A stretch of 64,000 nucleotides of DNA, taken from positions 62,001-126,000 of the forward strand of contig NZ_JAUSUI010000004.1 of the NCBI RefSeq assembly GCF_030813495.1, given 5' to 3'. How positions within the stretch are numbered: the first letter of the stretch is position 1; each line of letters starts with the position of its first letter. This stretch comes from Ancylobacter polymorphus (GTDB taxonomy: Bacteria > Pseudomonadota > Alphaproteobacteria > Rhizobiales > Xanthobacteraceae). Below are positions 49,657 through 57,682 of this stretch, one piece after another. Under the pieces are notes generated by a model. The model worked only from the letters and a program-made list of their open reading frames with translations, made no database searches and was not told where the DNA came from. Both the position numbers and the translations under genes were made by a program.

Positions 49657-50055
49657 ATGAAGTCGCTGGATACCCTTATTCGCCTCAAGCGCTTCCAGGC
49701 GGAGGAAAAGCGCCGCCATCTCGCCCAGATCGAGACCATGATCGCGGATTTCGACCGCATGGCACGCGACCTGGAACGCGAGATCGACGCCGAGGAACAG
49801 CGCTCGGGCATCACCGACACCCAGCATTTCGCCTATTCCACCTATGCCCGCGCCGCCGCCACCCGCCGCGACAATATGCGCCGCTCCGCCGACGAGCTGA
49901 AAGGCCAGCTCAGCGAGGCGCGGCTGGCGCTGGAAGACGCGCTGGACGAGCTCAAGAAGATCGAGGCGCTGGGCGAGCGCGAGCGGATCGAGGCGCCGGT
50001 GGAAATGACCCCGCGCAACATCGCCGGCCGCGCACGCGCCGTGCTCGGCGCCTGA
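49657..50055 (+). CDS. fliJ: Flagellar export chaperone FliJ
   Basis: The product is 132 aa, almost entirely helical and coiled-coil: MKSLDTLIRLKRFQAEEKRR, RDLEREIDAEEQ, then a second heptad region LKGQLSEARLALEDALDELK. Length and pattern fit the alphaproteobacterial FliJ, which escorts type III flagellar export with FliI. Its position back to back with ctrA is conserved in Hyphomicrobiales. No other flagellar gene lies in the window. Confidence 0.78.
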   Translation: MKSLDTLIRLKRFQAEEKRRHLAQIETMIADFDRMARDLEREIDAEEQRSGITDTQHFAYSTYARAAATRRDNMRRSADELKGQLSEARLALEDALDELKKIEALGERERIEAPVEMTPRNIAGRARAVLGA

Positions 50056-50061
50056 ATCCTC

Positions 50062-50691
50062 TCAGTCGGCCGGGCGAATGACCGGCACATGCGGCGCCGC
50101 CTCGCGTGCCAACAGGCCGGCGAGGCGGGGATCGTCGACGATCTCCACCGCGCTCGCATAGGGGCGGAAACCGGCCTTGATGTAGAAAGTCAGCGCGCCC
50201 TGCTTGTCATGGGTGCAGGTGTGCACATGCACCCGCCGGGGCTGGCGTTCCCAGGCGCGCGCCAGCGCCCGGTTCATCATGAAGCGCCCGGCGCCGCTGC
50301 CCACCATTTCGGGCACCAGCCCGACAAAGGCCAGCTCGATCTCCCCCGGTTCGCGGCCATCAAGTTCGATATAGCCGGCGTCCACGCCGTCCTTGCGCAG
50401 CACCAGCACATCCACCGCGGGGTGCTGGATGATGGCGGCCAGTTCGCTATCGCTCATGCGCAGCCGCGAGAACCACAGCCAGTCCTCGCCGACGCGGCGG
50501 AACAGGGCGCGGTACCAGGCGACATCAGGCGCGGGCATCCGCTCCAGCGTCAGCCCCTCCGTCGCCCGCTCCGGCAAAGGCGGGGGCGGGGCGGTCATGT
50601 CAAGCATCGTCACCACCCCCGCGATCTTGCCGGGCGGCAGGGGCGTGTAGCCGTCAAGATTGAGGAGGAGCGGGGCGGCGGGATCGGTCAT
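50062..50691 (-). CDS. GNAT family N-acetyltransferase
   Basis: The product is 209 aa from the ATG at 50691. The N-terminal ~60 residues are Pro-rich. The GNAT core follows: [20 protein letters not shown] (strands 2-4), [20 protein letters not shown] (acetyl-CoA loop, V-P-x-x-x-G-x-G), [19 protein letters not shown] (strand 5 to helix 4). The acceptor substrate is unknown. It ends 6 bp from the convergent fliJ. Confidence 0.88.
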   Translation of the reverse strand: MTDPAAPLLLNLDGYTPLPPGKIAGVVTMLDMTAPPPPLPERATEGLTLERMPAPDVAWYRALFRRVGEDWLWFSRLRMSDSELAAIIQHPAVDVLVLRKDGVDAGYIELDGREPGEIELAFVGLVPEMVGSGAGRFMMNRALARAWERQPRRVHVHTCTHDKQGALTFYIKAGFRPYASAVEIVDDPRLAGLLAREAAPHVPVIRPAD

Positions 50692-50849
50692 GGCGGGAAC
50701 TTCCGGTAAGGTCGCCCCTTTTAGCCGCATTCGCGCATCTTCCGCCATGGGGCGGATGCCGGGGCGCGGCGCGTTGCGGGGTTCACAGCGGCGAATTTTC
50801 GGATATCTTGCGGATAATTCCATTTAGTACATCTAATGAGAGTGAATTC

Positions 50850-51950
50850 ATGACGGTCGCCGTCACCATCGACCAGGTCGGCAAGAGCTTCGGCAGCGGC
50901 GCGCCGGCGCTTTCCAACGTGTCGCTGGATGTGAAGCCCAGCGAGCTGGTGGCGCTGCTCGGGCCTTCGGGATCGGGCAAGACCACGCTGCTGCGCATCG
51001 TCGCCGGGCTGGAACAGCCGAGCCATGGGCGCGTGCTGTTCAATGGAGAGGACGCGCTTTCCGTGCCGGTGCGCCGGCGCGGCATCGGCTTCGTGTTCCA
51101 GAATTACGCCCTGTTCCGCCACATGACGGTGGCCGAGAACGTCGCCTTCGGCCTGCGCTCGCGCCCGCGCGCCGAGCGGCCTTCGGAGGCCGAGATCCGC
51201 TCGCGCGTCGCCGATCTTCTGGCGCTGGTGCAGCTGGAAGCCTTTGGCGGACGCTTCCCGGCGCAGCTTTCCGGCGGCCAGCGCCAGCGCGTGGCGCTTG
51301 CCCGCGCGCTCGCCATCGAGCCCAAGGTGCTGCTGCTGGACGAACCCTTCGGCGCGCTCGACGCGCTGGTGCGCAAGGAACTGCGCCGCTGGCTGCGCGA
51401 GCTGCACGACCGCACCGGCCACACCACCCTGTTCGTCACCCACGACCAGGAGGAGGCGCTTGAACTCGCCGACCGCGTGGTGGTGATGGGCAAGGGCAAG
51501 ATCGAGCAGGTCGGCACGCCGGACGATGTCTATGACCGGCCGGAGACGGCCGCTGTGTTCGGCTTCATGGGCGAATCGAGCCGGATCGAGGTCGAGGTCA
51601 AGGGCGGCGTCGCGCTGGCCGGCGCCACCGCCATCGCCGCGGCGACGCAAGGGGTGCCGGACGGGCCGGGCCTGCTCTATGTGCGCCCGCACGATGTGAC
51701 GCTGGGCCTGCCGGGCACGGAGGGGCTGAAGGGGCAGGTGCGGGCCTTCCGCCGCCACGGCGCCATTCGCCGGGTGGAGATCGCGGTCGGCAATGCGGTG
51801 CTGGAAGCCGACATCGCCCCCACGGTGCGGGTGCCGATCGGCGAGAAGGTGGCGGTGCGGCTCGACCGCGCCCGCCTGTTCGCTTCCGGCGGGCCGGGCG
51901 TCGACACCAAGGCGCCGCCGGCGCAGCAGCCGGGCGATTACGCGATCTGA
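50850..51950 (+). CDS. cysA: Sulfate ABC transporter ATP-binding protein CysA (orphan)
   Basis: The product is 366 aa. The ATPase has Walker [10 protein letters not shown] (~40), [13 protein letters not shown] (Q-loop with the CysA/PotA-type sequence), signature [14 protein letters not shown], Walker [13 protein letters not shown] and switch histidine [15 protein letters not shown]. The C-terminal ~120 residues are a TOBE-type regulatory domain ([12 protein letters not shown]). It matches CysA of sulfate/thiosulfate importers, but no cysT, cysW or binding-protein gene is adjacent, so its permease partners must lie elsewhere. The 158 bp upstream contain an AT-rich stretch (50809-50848) that may be the promoter. 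Confidence 0.85.
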   Translation: MTVAVTIDQVGKSFGSGAPALSNVSLDVKPSELVALLGPSGSGKTTLLRIVAGLEQPSHGRVLFNGEDALSVPVRRRGIGFVFQNYALFRHMTVAENVAFGLRSRPRAERPSEAEIRSRVADLLALVQLEAFGGRFPAQLSGGQRQRVALARALAIEPKVLLLDEPFGALDALVRKELRRWLRELHDRTGHTTLFVTHDQEEALELADRVVVMGKGKIEQVGTPDDVYDRPETAAVFGFMGESSRIEVEVKGGVALAGATAIAAATQGVPDGPGLLYVRPHDVTLGLPGTEGLKGQVRAFRRHGAIRRVEIAVGNAVLEADIAPTVRVPIGEKVAVRLDRARLFASGGPGVDTKAPPAQQPGDYAI

Positions 51951-51970
51951 GGGGGGCGGGCGCGCGGGCG

Positions 51971-52084
51971 CCCTCATCCCCGGGCTTGACCCGGGGATCC
52001 AGACTTGCGCCGGCGGCTCTGCCCAAGGCGGGAGGCGTCCTCCCAAGCCTCTGGGTGCCCGGGGCACGCCCGGGCCGGAGGGGG
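51971..52084. repeat. Family A palindromic repeat, third long copy
   Basis: CCCTCATCCCCGGGCTTGAC…CCGGGGATCCAGACTT on the left and CTCTGGGTGCCCGGGGCACG…CCCGGGCCGGAGGGG on the right, with a diverged core. It lies between the convergent cysA and tpm genes and may act as a bidirectional transcript end. Confidence 0.8.
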
Positions 52085-52094
52085 GAGCGGGCGG

Positions 52095-52733
52095 TCAGCG
52101 CCGCTCCAGCTTCCAGGCTTCCTCGGCCACCGGTTCCTTGCCGCGCAGCCCGCCCTTGAGCGGGTGCTTTTCCAAAAGGGTCACGTGATAGGCCGCGCCA
52201 TAGTGCCGGCGCACCTCGTGCTCGTTGACGGAGAAGGGCGGGCCGACGGTGAGCAGCGGGTCGTAATCGAAGGTGATCAGTAATTGCCGGGCGCTGTGCG
52301 TGAGATGCACGAGATGGCCGGCATAGCGCGCCCGCATCGCTTCCGGCAGCGCGACCAGCGCGGCGCGGTCATAGACGGCATCGACCGGGCCGAGCGTGTC
52401 GCGGGTGAGGTCGAAGATGTCGCCGACATAGATGGCGATGCCTTCCGCCGCGAAGCGCTCCAGCGGGCCGATCTCGGTGATCTCGGGGGCGACGCCGAGT
52501 TCGGCGAACAGCTGTTCGACGGCGAGGCGGCTCAGTTCCGCGCCGGCGACCTCATAGCCATGGCCGAGCAGCCAGTTCATGTCGCGGCTCTTGCCGCAGA
52601 GCGGCACGAACACCCGCGCGCCGGGGGCGAGGCCGAGCGCGGAGAAATGCCGGACCAGCAGCGGATGGGCTTCGCTCTCGTGGAAGGCGATCTCGTTCGC
52701 TTCCCACTTCTTGTGCCAGAAATCGGGGTCCAT
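52095..52733 (-). CDS. tpm: Thiopurine S-methyltransferase
   Basis: The product is 212 aa. Tpm features are MDPDFWHKKWEANEIAFHES, a SAM-binding motif VFVPLCGKSRDMNWLLGHG, EVAGAELSRLAVEQLF, VDAVYDRAALVALPEAMR and YDPLLTVGPPFSVNEHEVR. It uses SAM to methylate thiol or selenium/tellurium compounds. The Tpm length matches the family. It is 56 bp downstream of the beta-propeller gene on the same strand. Confidence 0.92.
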   Translation of the reverse strand: MDPDFWHKKWEANEIAFHESEAHPLLVRHFSALGLAPGARVFVPLCGKSRDMNWLLGHGYEVAGAELSRLAVEQLFAELGVAPEITEIGPLERFAAEGIAIYVGDIFDLTRDTLGPVDAVYDRAALVALPEAMRARYAGHLVHLTHSARQLLITFDYDPLLTVGPPFSVNEHEVRRHYGAAYHVTLLEKHPLKGGLRGKEPVAEEAWKLERR

Positions 52734-52789
52734 GGCGTTGCCTTTCCTGGGTGCCGGGCCGGCATCCTAGACCCAGCCGGGCGGGTGGC

Positions 52790-53734
52790 TCAATCGCCGC
52801 TCTGGCGGATGAAGGCGCCGAAGGCGCGCGGGCCGTCGGCGACGGGGATCGTCTCCACCACCTTCAGCGTCACAGCGTCGATGATCTCCAGCGTGTTCGC
52901 CTCCCAGCAGGCGACATAGACGAAGGCGCCGTCACGGCTGGCGGCAATGCCTTCGGGATAGTCGCCGACGGGAATGGTGGCGAGCGTCTTCAGGGTGTCG
53001 GTATCGAACACGGTGACGGTCGAATCGTACTGGTCGGTGACGAAGGCACGTCCCTGCGCCAGCGCCACCGCATAGGGCCGCGCGCCGACCTTCACGCGCG
53101 CCACCACCTTGCGGGCTTTGAGGTCGATCACGCTCACATCGTTGGAGGCGACATTGGCGGTGTAGGCACGCATGCCCGCCGCATCGATGGTGACGCCGAA
53201 GGGGCGGGCGCCGACCGGGATGGAGGCGAGCCGGGTCAATGTCTTGGTGTCGATGAGGCTCACCGCGTCGGAATCGCGGTCGGCGGAGAGTAGCAGCGCG
53301 CCGTCCGGCGTCACCGCGAGGCCGGAGGGCGACTGGCCGACCGCGACCTCGCCGGTCACGGTGCCGCTCGCCGCGTCCACCGCCTTGATCCGGTGCAGGT
53401 ACCAGTCGGCGACATAGGCCGGGCTGCCGGAGGGATGCACCGCGACGCCGAGCGGGCCGCCGCCCAGCTCCACCCGGTGGGTGACGCTGCGGGTGGCGGC
53501 GTCGAGAATGGTTAGCGTCTTGCCGTCCGGCGCGGTGACGAAGGCGCGTGCGCCGTCCGGGCTCACGGCGATGCCGGCCGGCTTGCCGGGAATCGCCAAG
53601 CTGGCGACGACCTTGCGGGTGGCGAGATCGACCACTGACAGCGTCTCGGCCGGCTGCGAGGTGATGAAGGCTTCATCCGCAAGGGCGGGCGGGGCGAGGA
53701 GGGTGAGGAGGGCCAGTGCACCGATGAACGTCAT
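52790..53734 (-). CDS. Exported YVTN-type beta-propeller protein
   Basis: The product is 314 aa from the ATG at 53734. The signal peptide is ~1-19 (ALALLTLLAPPALA). Seven repeats of ~42 residues follow, each with the pattern VVDLATRKVVASLAIPG, then PxGIAVSPDGARAFVT. Such proteins are periplasmic scaffolds of unknown ligand; in methylotrophs they are frequent near PQQ alcohol dehydrogenase genes. The start codon lies inside a family B palindromic repeat (GGGATGACG). The MxaD-like gene is 190 bp upstream on the same strand, separated by repeats. Confidence 0.82.
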   Translation of the reverse strand: MTFIGALALLTLLAPPALADEAFITSQPAETLSVVDLATRKVVASLAIPGKPAGIAVSPDGARAFVTAPDGKTLTILDAATRSVTHRVELGGGPLGVAVHPSGSPAYVADWYLHRIKAVDAASGTVTGEVAVGQSPSGLAVTPDGALLLSADRDSDAVSLIDTKTLTRLASIPVGARPFGVTIDAAGMRAYTANVASNDVSVIDLKARKVVARVKVGARPYAVALAQGRAFVTDQYDSTVTVFDTDTLKTLATIPVGDYPEGIAASRDGAFVYVACWEANTLEIIDAVTLKVVETIPVADGPRAFGAFIRQSGD

Positions 53735-53816
53735 CCCGGACGACCGAAGGTCGAGCCGGGATCGCACAGAGGCGGCGCGCGATCCCGGCGCGCGCGGTCG
53801 CGCGGCCGGGATGACG
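53729..53816. repeat. Family B palindromic repeat overlapping a start codon
   Basis: CGTCATCCCGGACGACCGAA at the left and GCGGCCGGGATGACG at the right are inverted arms; the core contains GCGATCCCGGCGCGCGCGG. On the minus strand the left arm supplies ATGACG, the first two codons of the propeller gene. Confidence 0.8.
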
Positions 53817-53852
53817 CCGGGAGAGCGAGACGGCTCGTCTTGCCGCCCGCGC

Positions 53853-53890
53853 CCCTCACCCCAACCCTCTCCCCGACGGGGAGAGGGGGC
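53853..53890. repeat. Family C repeat, GGGGAGAGG palindrome
   Basis: CCCTCACCCCAACC then CCTCTCCCCGACGGGGAGAGG, the widespread proteobacterial CTCTCCCC-x2-GGGGAGAG palindrome. It lies between the SRPBCC and propeller genes. Confidence 0.75.
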
Positions 53891-53923
53891 CGGGCGCCGC
53901 GAGATCGGGGGCGCCGTCACGGC

Positions 53924-54478
53924 TCAGCTGCCGCCCTCGATCTGCTTTTTCAGGCTTTCCAGACCCGCCTTGTAGAGGCCGGTCACCGCGTTGACGGCGG
54001 CTTCGTCGTTCAGCTCCGGCGGCGGGTCGTTATTGGGGTAGCCGCGATAGAAGGCGCCGCGCCACTCGACCTCGGACTTCTTGCCGTCATCGGCCGGGGT
54101 GACGATGAGCCAGGAGGAGTAGTTCGTTACCGGCAGCACCGCCACGTCGACCTTGTCGATGCGGTACATCAGCGTCATCTTTTCCGGCTCGAACTTGGCG
54201 ACCTCTTCCTCGACGGTGGCGCCGTTCTTCAGGGTGAGGGTGCGCTTGGCGCCGGGAGCGTTGCCGCCCGTGCCCTCGGTCTTGGCGACCACCGGAATCC
54301 AGCCGCCATCCTGGAAGTTGGAGACCACGGCCCACACCTTCTCCGGCGGGGCGTTGATCTCGATCTTCTCAGAGATTTTCTGGCGGGTCGGGCCATGCGC
54401 CGCCGCGGGCGGCAGGGTGGCGAGCAGAGAGGTGGCGGCCAGCGCCGCGGCAAAAAGTTGAAGCTTCATCGTTTCCAT
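53924..54478 (-). CDS. Exported SRPBCC protein, MxaD-like
   Basis: The product is 184 aa (an internal ATG at 54469 is an equal start candidate). The signal peptide is ~1-29. The mature part is a START-like SRPBCC fold: KISEKIEINAPPEKVWAVVS, NFQDGGWIPVVAKTEGTGGN, RTLTLKNGATVEEEV, MLMYRID-type MTLMYRIDKVDVAVLPVTNY and SEVEWRGAFYRGYPNNDPPP. It resembles MxaD of methanol-oxidising bacteria, a periplasmic helper of methanol dehydrogenase. No dehydrogenase gene is in the window, so the link to methylotrophy is only suggestive. Confidence 0.75.
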   Translation of the reverse strand: METMKLQLFAAALAATSLLATLPPAAAHGPTRQKISEKIEINAPPEKVWAVVSNFQDGGWIPVVAKTEGTGGNAPGAKRTLTLKNGATVEEEVAKFEPEKMTLMYRIDKVDVAVLPVTNYSSWLIVTPADDGKKSEVEWRGAFYRGYPNNDPPPELNDEAAVNAVTGLYKAGLESLKKQIEGGS

Positions 54479-54593
54479 CCCGGAACAGGGTTCATTCCGG
54501 ACTTTTGCGTCCGTTGGCCACCAGTCTAGGGAGGGATTCGCCGTTCGTGAACTCTCTTGCGCGTGGAAAATTTCCCGGGTCGAATTCTTCGGA

Positions 54594-54626
54594 TTTCTTA
54601 AGAGAATTCTTTGAGAATCTTAAGAA
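54594..54626. repeat. Inverted repeat at the recQ 3' end
   Basis: TTTCTTAAGA-type arm TTCTTAAGA and its complement TCTTAAGAA, about 15 bp apart, overlap the last codons and stop of recQ. The flanks are unusually AT-rich for the window. It may act as a hairpin after recQ; no clean T-run follows. Nothing else is evident in 54479-54597. Confidence 0.45.
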
Positions 54627-56436
54627 ACGCCGCCCCGAATGCCTCCAGCTTGGCGGCGCCGACGCCCTTGACGCTGGCGAGCTCGCTGCGCGTGCGCGGG
54701 TGCTCCACCGCCATTTCTTCCAGCGTCTTGTCGGCGAAGACGACATAGGCCGGCACGTTGCGCTCGGCCGCGAGATCGCGGCGCAGCGCCTTGAGCTTGC
54801 CGAGCAGCGCCGCCTCGGCCGGGGCGAGTTCCGCCCCGCTGTCGGAACGGGCGAAGCGCTCGCGCGAGCGCTTGGCCGGGGCACGCAACGTGAAGGCGCG
54901 GGTGCCCTTCAGCACGGCGAGGCCGGTTTCGGTGAGGGTGAGCGCGCCGAAGCGGGTGGGGTCGGCGTGCAGCGCCCCGGTGGCGACCAGCTGGCGCAGC
55001 AAGGCGCGCCACTCGGTCGCCGGCTTGTCGCCGCCCGCGCCGAAATCGGCGAGCTTGTCATGGCCGCGCCCGCAGATCGCGTCGGTGCGCTGGCCGGTGA
55101 CGACGCTGGCGAGATAGGCGGCGCCGAAGCGCTCGCCGGTGGCGCGCACGAGCCGCAGCACCAGCTGGGCCTCGGTGCTGGCGTCGATCACCTTGGGCGG
55201 GTCGCGGCAGACATCGCAGGCGCCGCAGGCCTTGGCGCGCTCGCCGAAATAGCCGAGCAGCACGGCGCGCCGGCAGGTCACCGCCTCGCAGAAGCCGACC
55301 ATGGCGTCGAGCCGGCGGGCTTCCACCATCTTGCGCTCGGGCGAGGAGGGTTCCTCGTCGAGGAAGCGGCGGCGGGTGGCGATGTCGCCGGCGGAATAGA
55401 GCAGCAGCGCTTCCGCCGGCTGGCCGTCGCGGCCGGCGCGGCCGATCTCCTGATAATAGGATTCCAGCGTGCCCGGCGCATCGGCATGCAGCACATAGCG
55501 CACATCCGACTTGTCGATGCCCATGCCGAAGGCGACCGTGGCGACCATCACCACCCCGTCCTCGGCGAGGAAGATTTCCTGATTGGCGGCGCGCGCCTCC
55601 GGGCTCATGCCGGCATGATAGGGCAAAGCGCGGATGCCGCTGGCGGCGAGGCGCTCGGCGGTCTCGTCCACCTTCTTGCGCGAGATGCGGTAGATGATGC
55701 CGGAAAGCCCCGGCCGGGCGCGCACATAGCTCTCGATCTGCCGGGCCGGGTCCTTCTTGTCCTCGACGCCGATGAAGATGTTCGGCCGGTCGAAGCCGGA
55801 GACGAAGACGCGCGCCTGCCCGCCGAACAGCCGCTCGACAATGTCGTCGCGGGTGGCGCGGTCGGCGGTGGCGGTCATCGCCACCAGCGGCAGGCCGGGG
55901 AAGATCTCCCGCAGCCGGCCGAGGCCGAGATATTCATTGCGGAAGGAATGGCCCCATTGCGAGATGCAGTGCGCCTCGTCCACCGCCACCAGCCCGAGCT
56001 GGAAGCGCGACAGCGCCGCCAGCATGCGCTCGGTGAGCAGGCGTTCGGGGGCGAGATAGAGCAGGCGCACCTCGCCCGCCGCCACGCGGCGCCAGATCGC
56101 GACATTTTCCTCGCGGGATTTTCCCGAATGGATGGCCTCGGCGGCGACGCCCTGCAGCTTGAGCGCGTTCACCTGGTCGTCCATCAGCGCGATGAGCGGC
56201 GAGACGACGATGGAGAGCCCGCCCTTCACCAGCGCCGGCAGCTGGTAGCACAGCGATTTTCCCGCACCGGTCGGCATGACCGCCAGAGTCGGCACGCCGG
56301 CGAGGATGGAATCGACCACCTCCTGCTGGCCGGGACGGAAACGGTCGAAGCCGAACACCTCGGCGAGCCGCGCCCGCTTCGCCTCCTCGATATGAGGCGG
56401 CAGGATGCCGTGCGATGAGGTGACGGGGATATTCAT
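54598..56436 (-). CDS. recQ: ATP-dependent DNA helicase RecQ
   Basis: The product is 612 aa. Helicase motifs are RFRPGQQEVVDSILAG (motif 0), MPTGAGKSLCYQLPA (I), VDEAHCISQWGHSFRNEY (DEAH plus aromatic-rich loop), AMTATAD (III), YHAGMSPEARA, VATVAFGMGIDKSDVRYVLH (V) and YYQEIGRAGRDGQPA (VI). The RQC zinc cysteines appear in CRRAVLLGYFGE and CGACDVC, and a C-terminal HRDC domain (~525-610) follows. It unwinds DNA at repair and recombination intermediates. Complete and of normal length. Confidence 0.96.
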   Translation of the reverse strand: MNIPVTSSHGILPPHIEEAKRARLAEVFGFDRFRPGQQEVVDSILAGVPTLAVMPTGAGKSLCYQLPALVKGGLSIVVSPLIALMDDQVNALKLQGVAAEAIHSGKSREENVAIWRRVAAGEVRLLYLAPERLLTERMLAALSRFQLGLVAVDEAHCISQWGHSFRNEYLGLGRLREIFPGLPLVAMTATADRATRDDIVERLFGGQARVFVSGFDRPNIFIGVEDKKDPARQIESYVRARPGLSGIIYRISRKKVDETAERLAASGIRALPYHAGMSPEARAANQEIFLAEDGVVMVATVAFGMGIDKSDVRYVLHADAPGTLESYYQEIGRAGRDGQPAEALLLYSAGDIATRRRFLDEEPSSPERKMVEARRLDAMVGFCEAVTCRRAVLLGYFGERAKACGACDVCRDPPKVIDASTEAQLVLRLVRATGERFGAAYLASVVTGQRTDAICGRGHDKLADFGAGGDKPATEWRALLRQLVATGALHADPTRFGALTLTETGLAVLKGTRAFTLRAPAKRSRERFARSDSGAELAPAEAALLGKLKALRRDLAAERNVPAYVVFADKTLEEMAVEHPRTRSELASVKGVGAAKLEAFGAAFLKILKEFS

Positions 56437-56596
56437 TCCGTGCGTCGTCGTCCGTTTCAGGTGCCCTGGGGCGTCATGGGTCTTGCTGGCGACCGCGCGG
56501 GCGGAAATGGTGGCCGCGCGGCCACCGGGGGATTCGTCGGTCGCGGCGGCGGCCCGCTGAGACCGACAGACGCGCTTTCCGAGAGAATCACTTGCG

Positions 56597-57577
56597 ATGA
56601 GCCTCGACCTTACTCTTGGTTTAACCCTGGCGGCGCTGCTGTTCGAGGCCGCCTTCGGCTATCCCTCGTTTTTGCTCGCCCGCATCGGCCACCCCGTGAT
56701 GTGGATCGGCCGGCTGATCGGCGCTCTCGACCGCCATGTCAACCGCGACGCCGCCGCCCCGCGCGAGCGGCGCCTCGCTGGCGTCGGCGCGCTGGTGCTG
56801 ATCGTAGCGGTGAGCGGCGGGGCCGGGCTGCTGGTACAGGGGCTGGCGCTGTGGGTGCCGGTGGTCGGCCTGCTGCTGGCCGGGCTCGCCGGCTCCAGCC
56901 TGCTGGCGCAGCGCAGCCTCTATCAGTTCGTCGCGGCGGTGGCGGACGGGCTGGAGACCAGCCTGGAAGAGGGGCGGCGGGCGGTCTCGCATATTGTCGG
57001 CCGCGACCCGGACAGGCTCGACGAGGCCGGCGTGGCGCGAGCGGCGATCGAGAGCCTGGCCGAGAACTATTCCGACGGGGTGGTGGCGCCGGCCCTGTGG
57101 ATGGCGGTGGGCGGGCTGCCGGGCGCGGCGATCTACAAGGGGGTGAACACCGCCGACAGCATGATCGGCCATCGCGACGCGCGGCACCTCTATTTCGGCT
57201 GGGCCTCGGCGCGGTTCGACGACCTGATCAACCTGCCGGCCGCGCGACTGGCGGGCCTGCTCATCGTCGCCGGGGCGCTGTTCTTGCCGGGCGCCTCGCC
57301 GCGCCGGGCGTGGCGGGCGATGAGGCGCGACGCCCGCCGCCACCGCTCGCCCAATGCCGGCTGGCCGGAGGCGGCGATGGCCGGCGCGCTCGGCATCGCC
57401 ATTGCCGGGCCGCGCCATTATGGCGGCCGGCTGTCGGTCGACGGGCTGATGGGCGAGGGCGGGCGCTATGAATGCACCGCCGACGATATCCGCCGGGCGC
57501 TGGCGCTCTACCGCGCGGCGGATGCGGTGATGCTGGCGCTGGTGGCGGGGCTGGCGCTGCTCATGTGGGGGTGGTGA
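56597..57577 (+). CDS. cobD: Adenosylcobinamide-phosphate synthase CbiB/CobD
   Basis: The product is 326 aa with several membrane helices. Family stretches are IGHPVMWIGRLIGALDRHVN, IVGRDPDRLDEAGVARAAIE, SLAENYSDGVVAPALWMAVG, YKGVNTADSMIGHRDARHLY and SPNAGWPEAAMAGALGIAIA. It attaches aminopropanol (or its phosphate) to adenosylcobyric acid. It faces cobQ tail to tail, with a family A repeat between them. Confidence 0.94.
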   Translation: MSLDLTLGLTLAALLFEAAFGYPSFLLARIGHPVMWIGRLIGALDRHVNRDAAAPRERRLAGVGALVLIVAVSGGAGLLVQGLALWVPVVGLLLAGLAGSSLLAQRSLYQFVAAVADGLETSLEEGRRAVSHIVGRDPDRLDEAGVARAAIESLAENYSDGVVAPALWMAVGGLPGAAIYKGVNTADSMIGHRDARHLYFGWASARFDDLINLPAARLAGLLIVAGALFLPGASPRRAWRAMRRDARRHRSPNAGWPEAAMAGALGIAIAGPRHYGGRLSVDGLMGEGGRYECTADDIRRALALYRAADAVMLALVAGLALLMWGW

Positions 57578-57598
57578 GGAAGGGCTTTAACTCCCCGC

Positions 57599-57682
57599 CT
57601 TCATCCGCGGGCTTGACCCGCGGACCCAGGGAATGCCGGGCTCCCGGTCACCGGGTGCCCGGGTCAAGCCCGGGCATGAGGG
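57599..57682. repeat. Family A palindromic repeat running into the cobQ 3' end
   Basis: Left arm CTTCATCCGCGGGCTTGACC…CGCGGACCCAGG and right arm CCGGGTGCCCGGGTCAAGCC…CGGGCATGAGGG. On the minus strand the right arm encodes the last codons of cobQ (…PHARA, stop). Confidence 0.8.
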
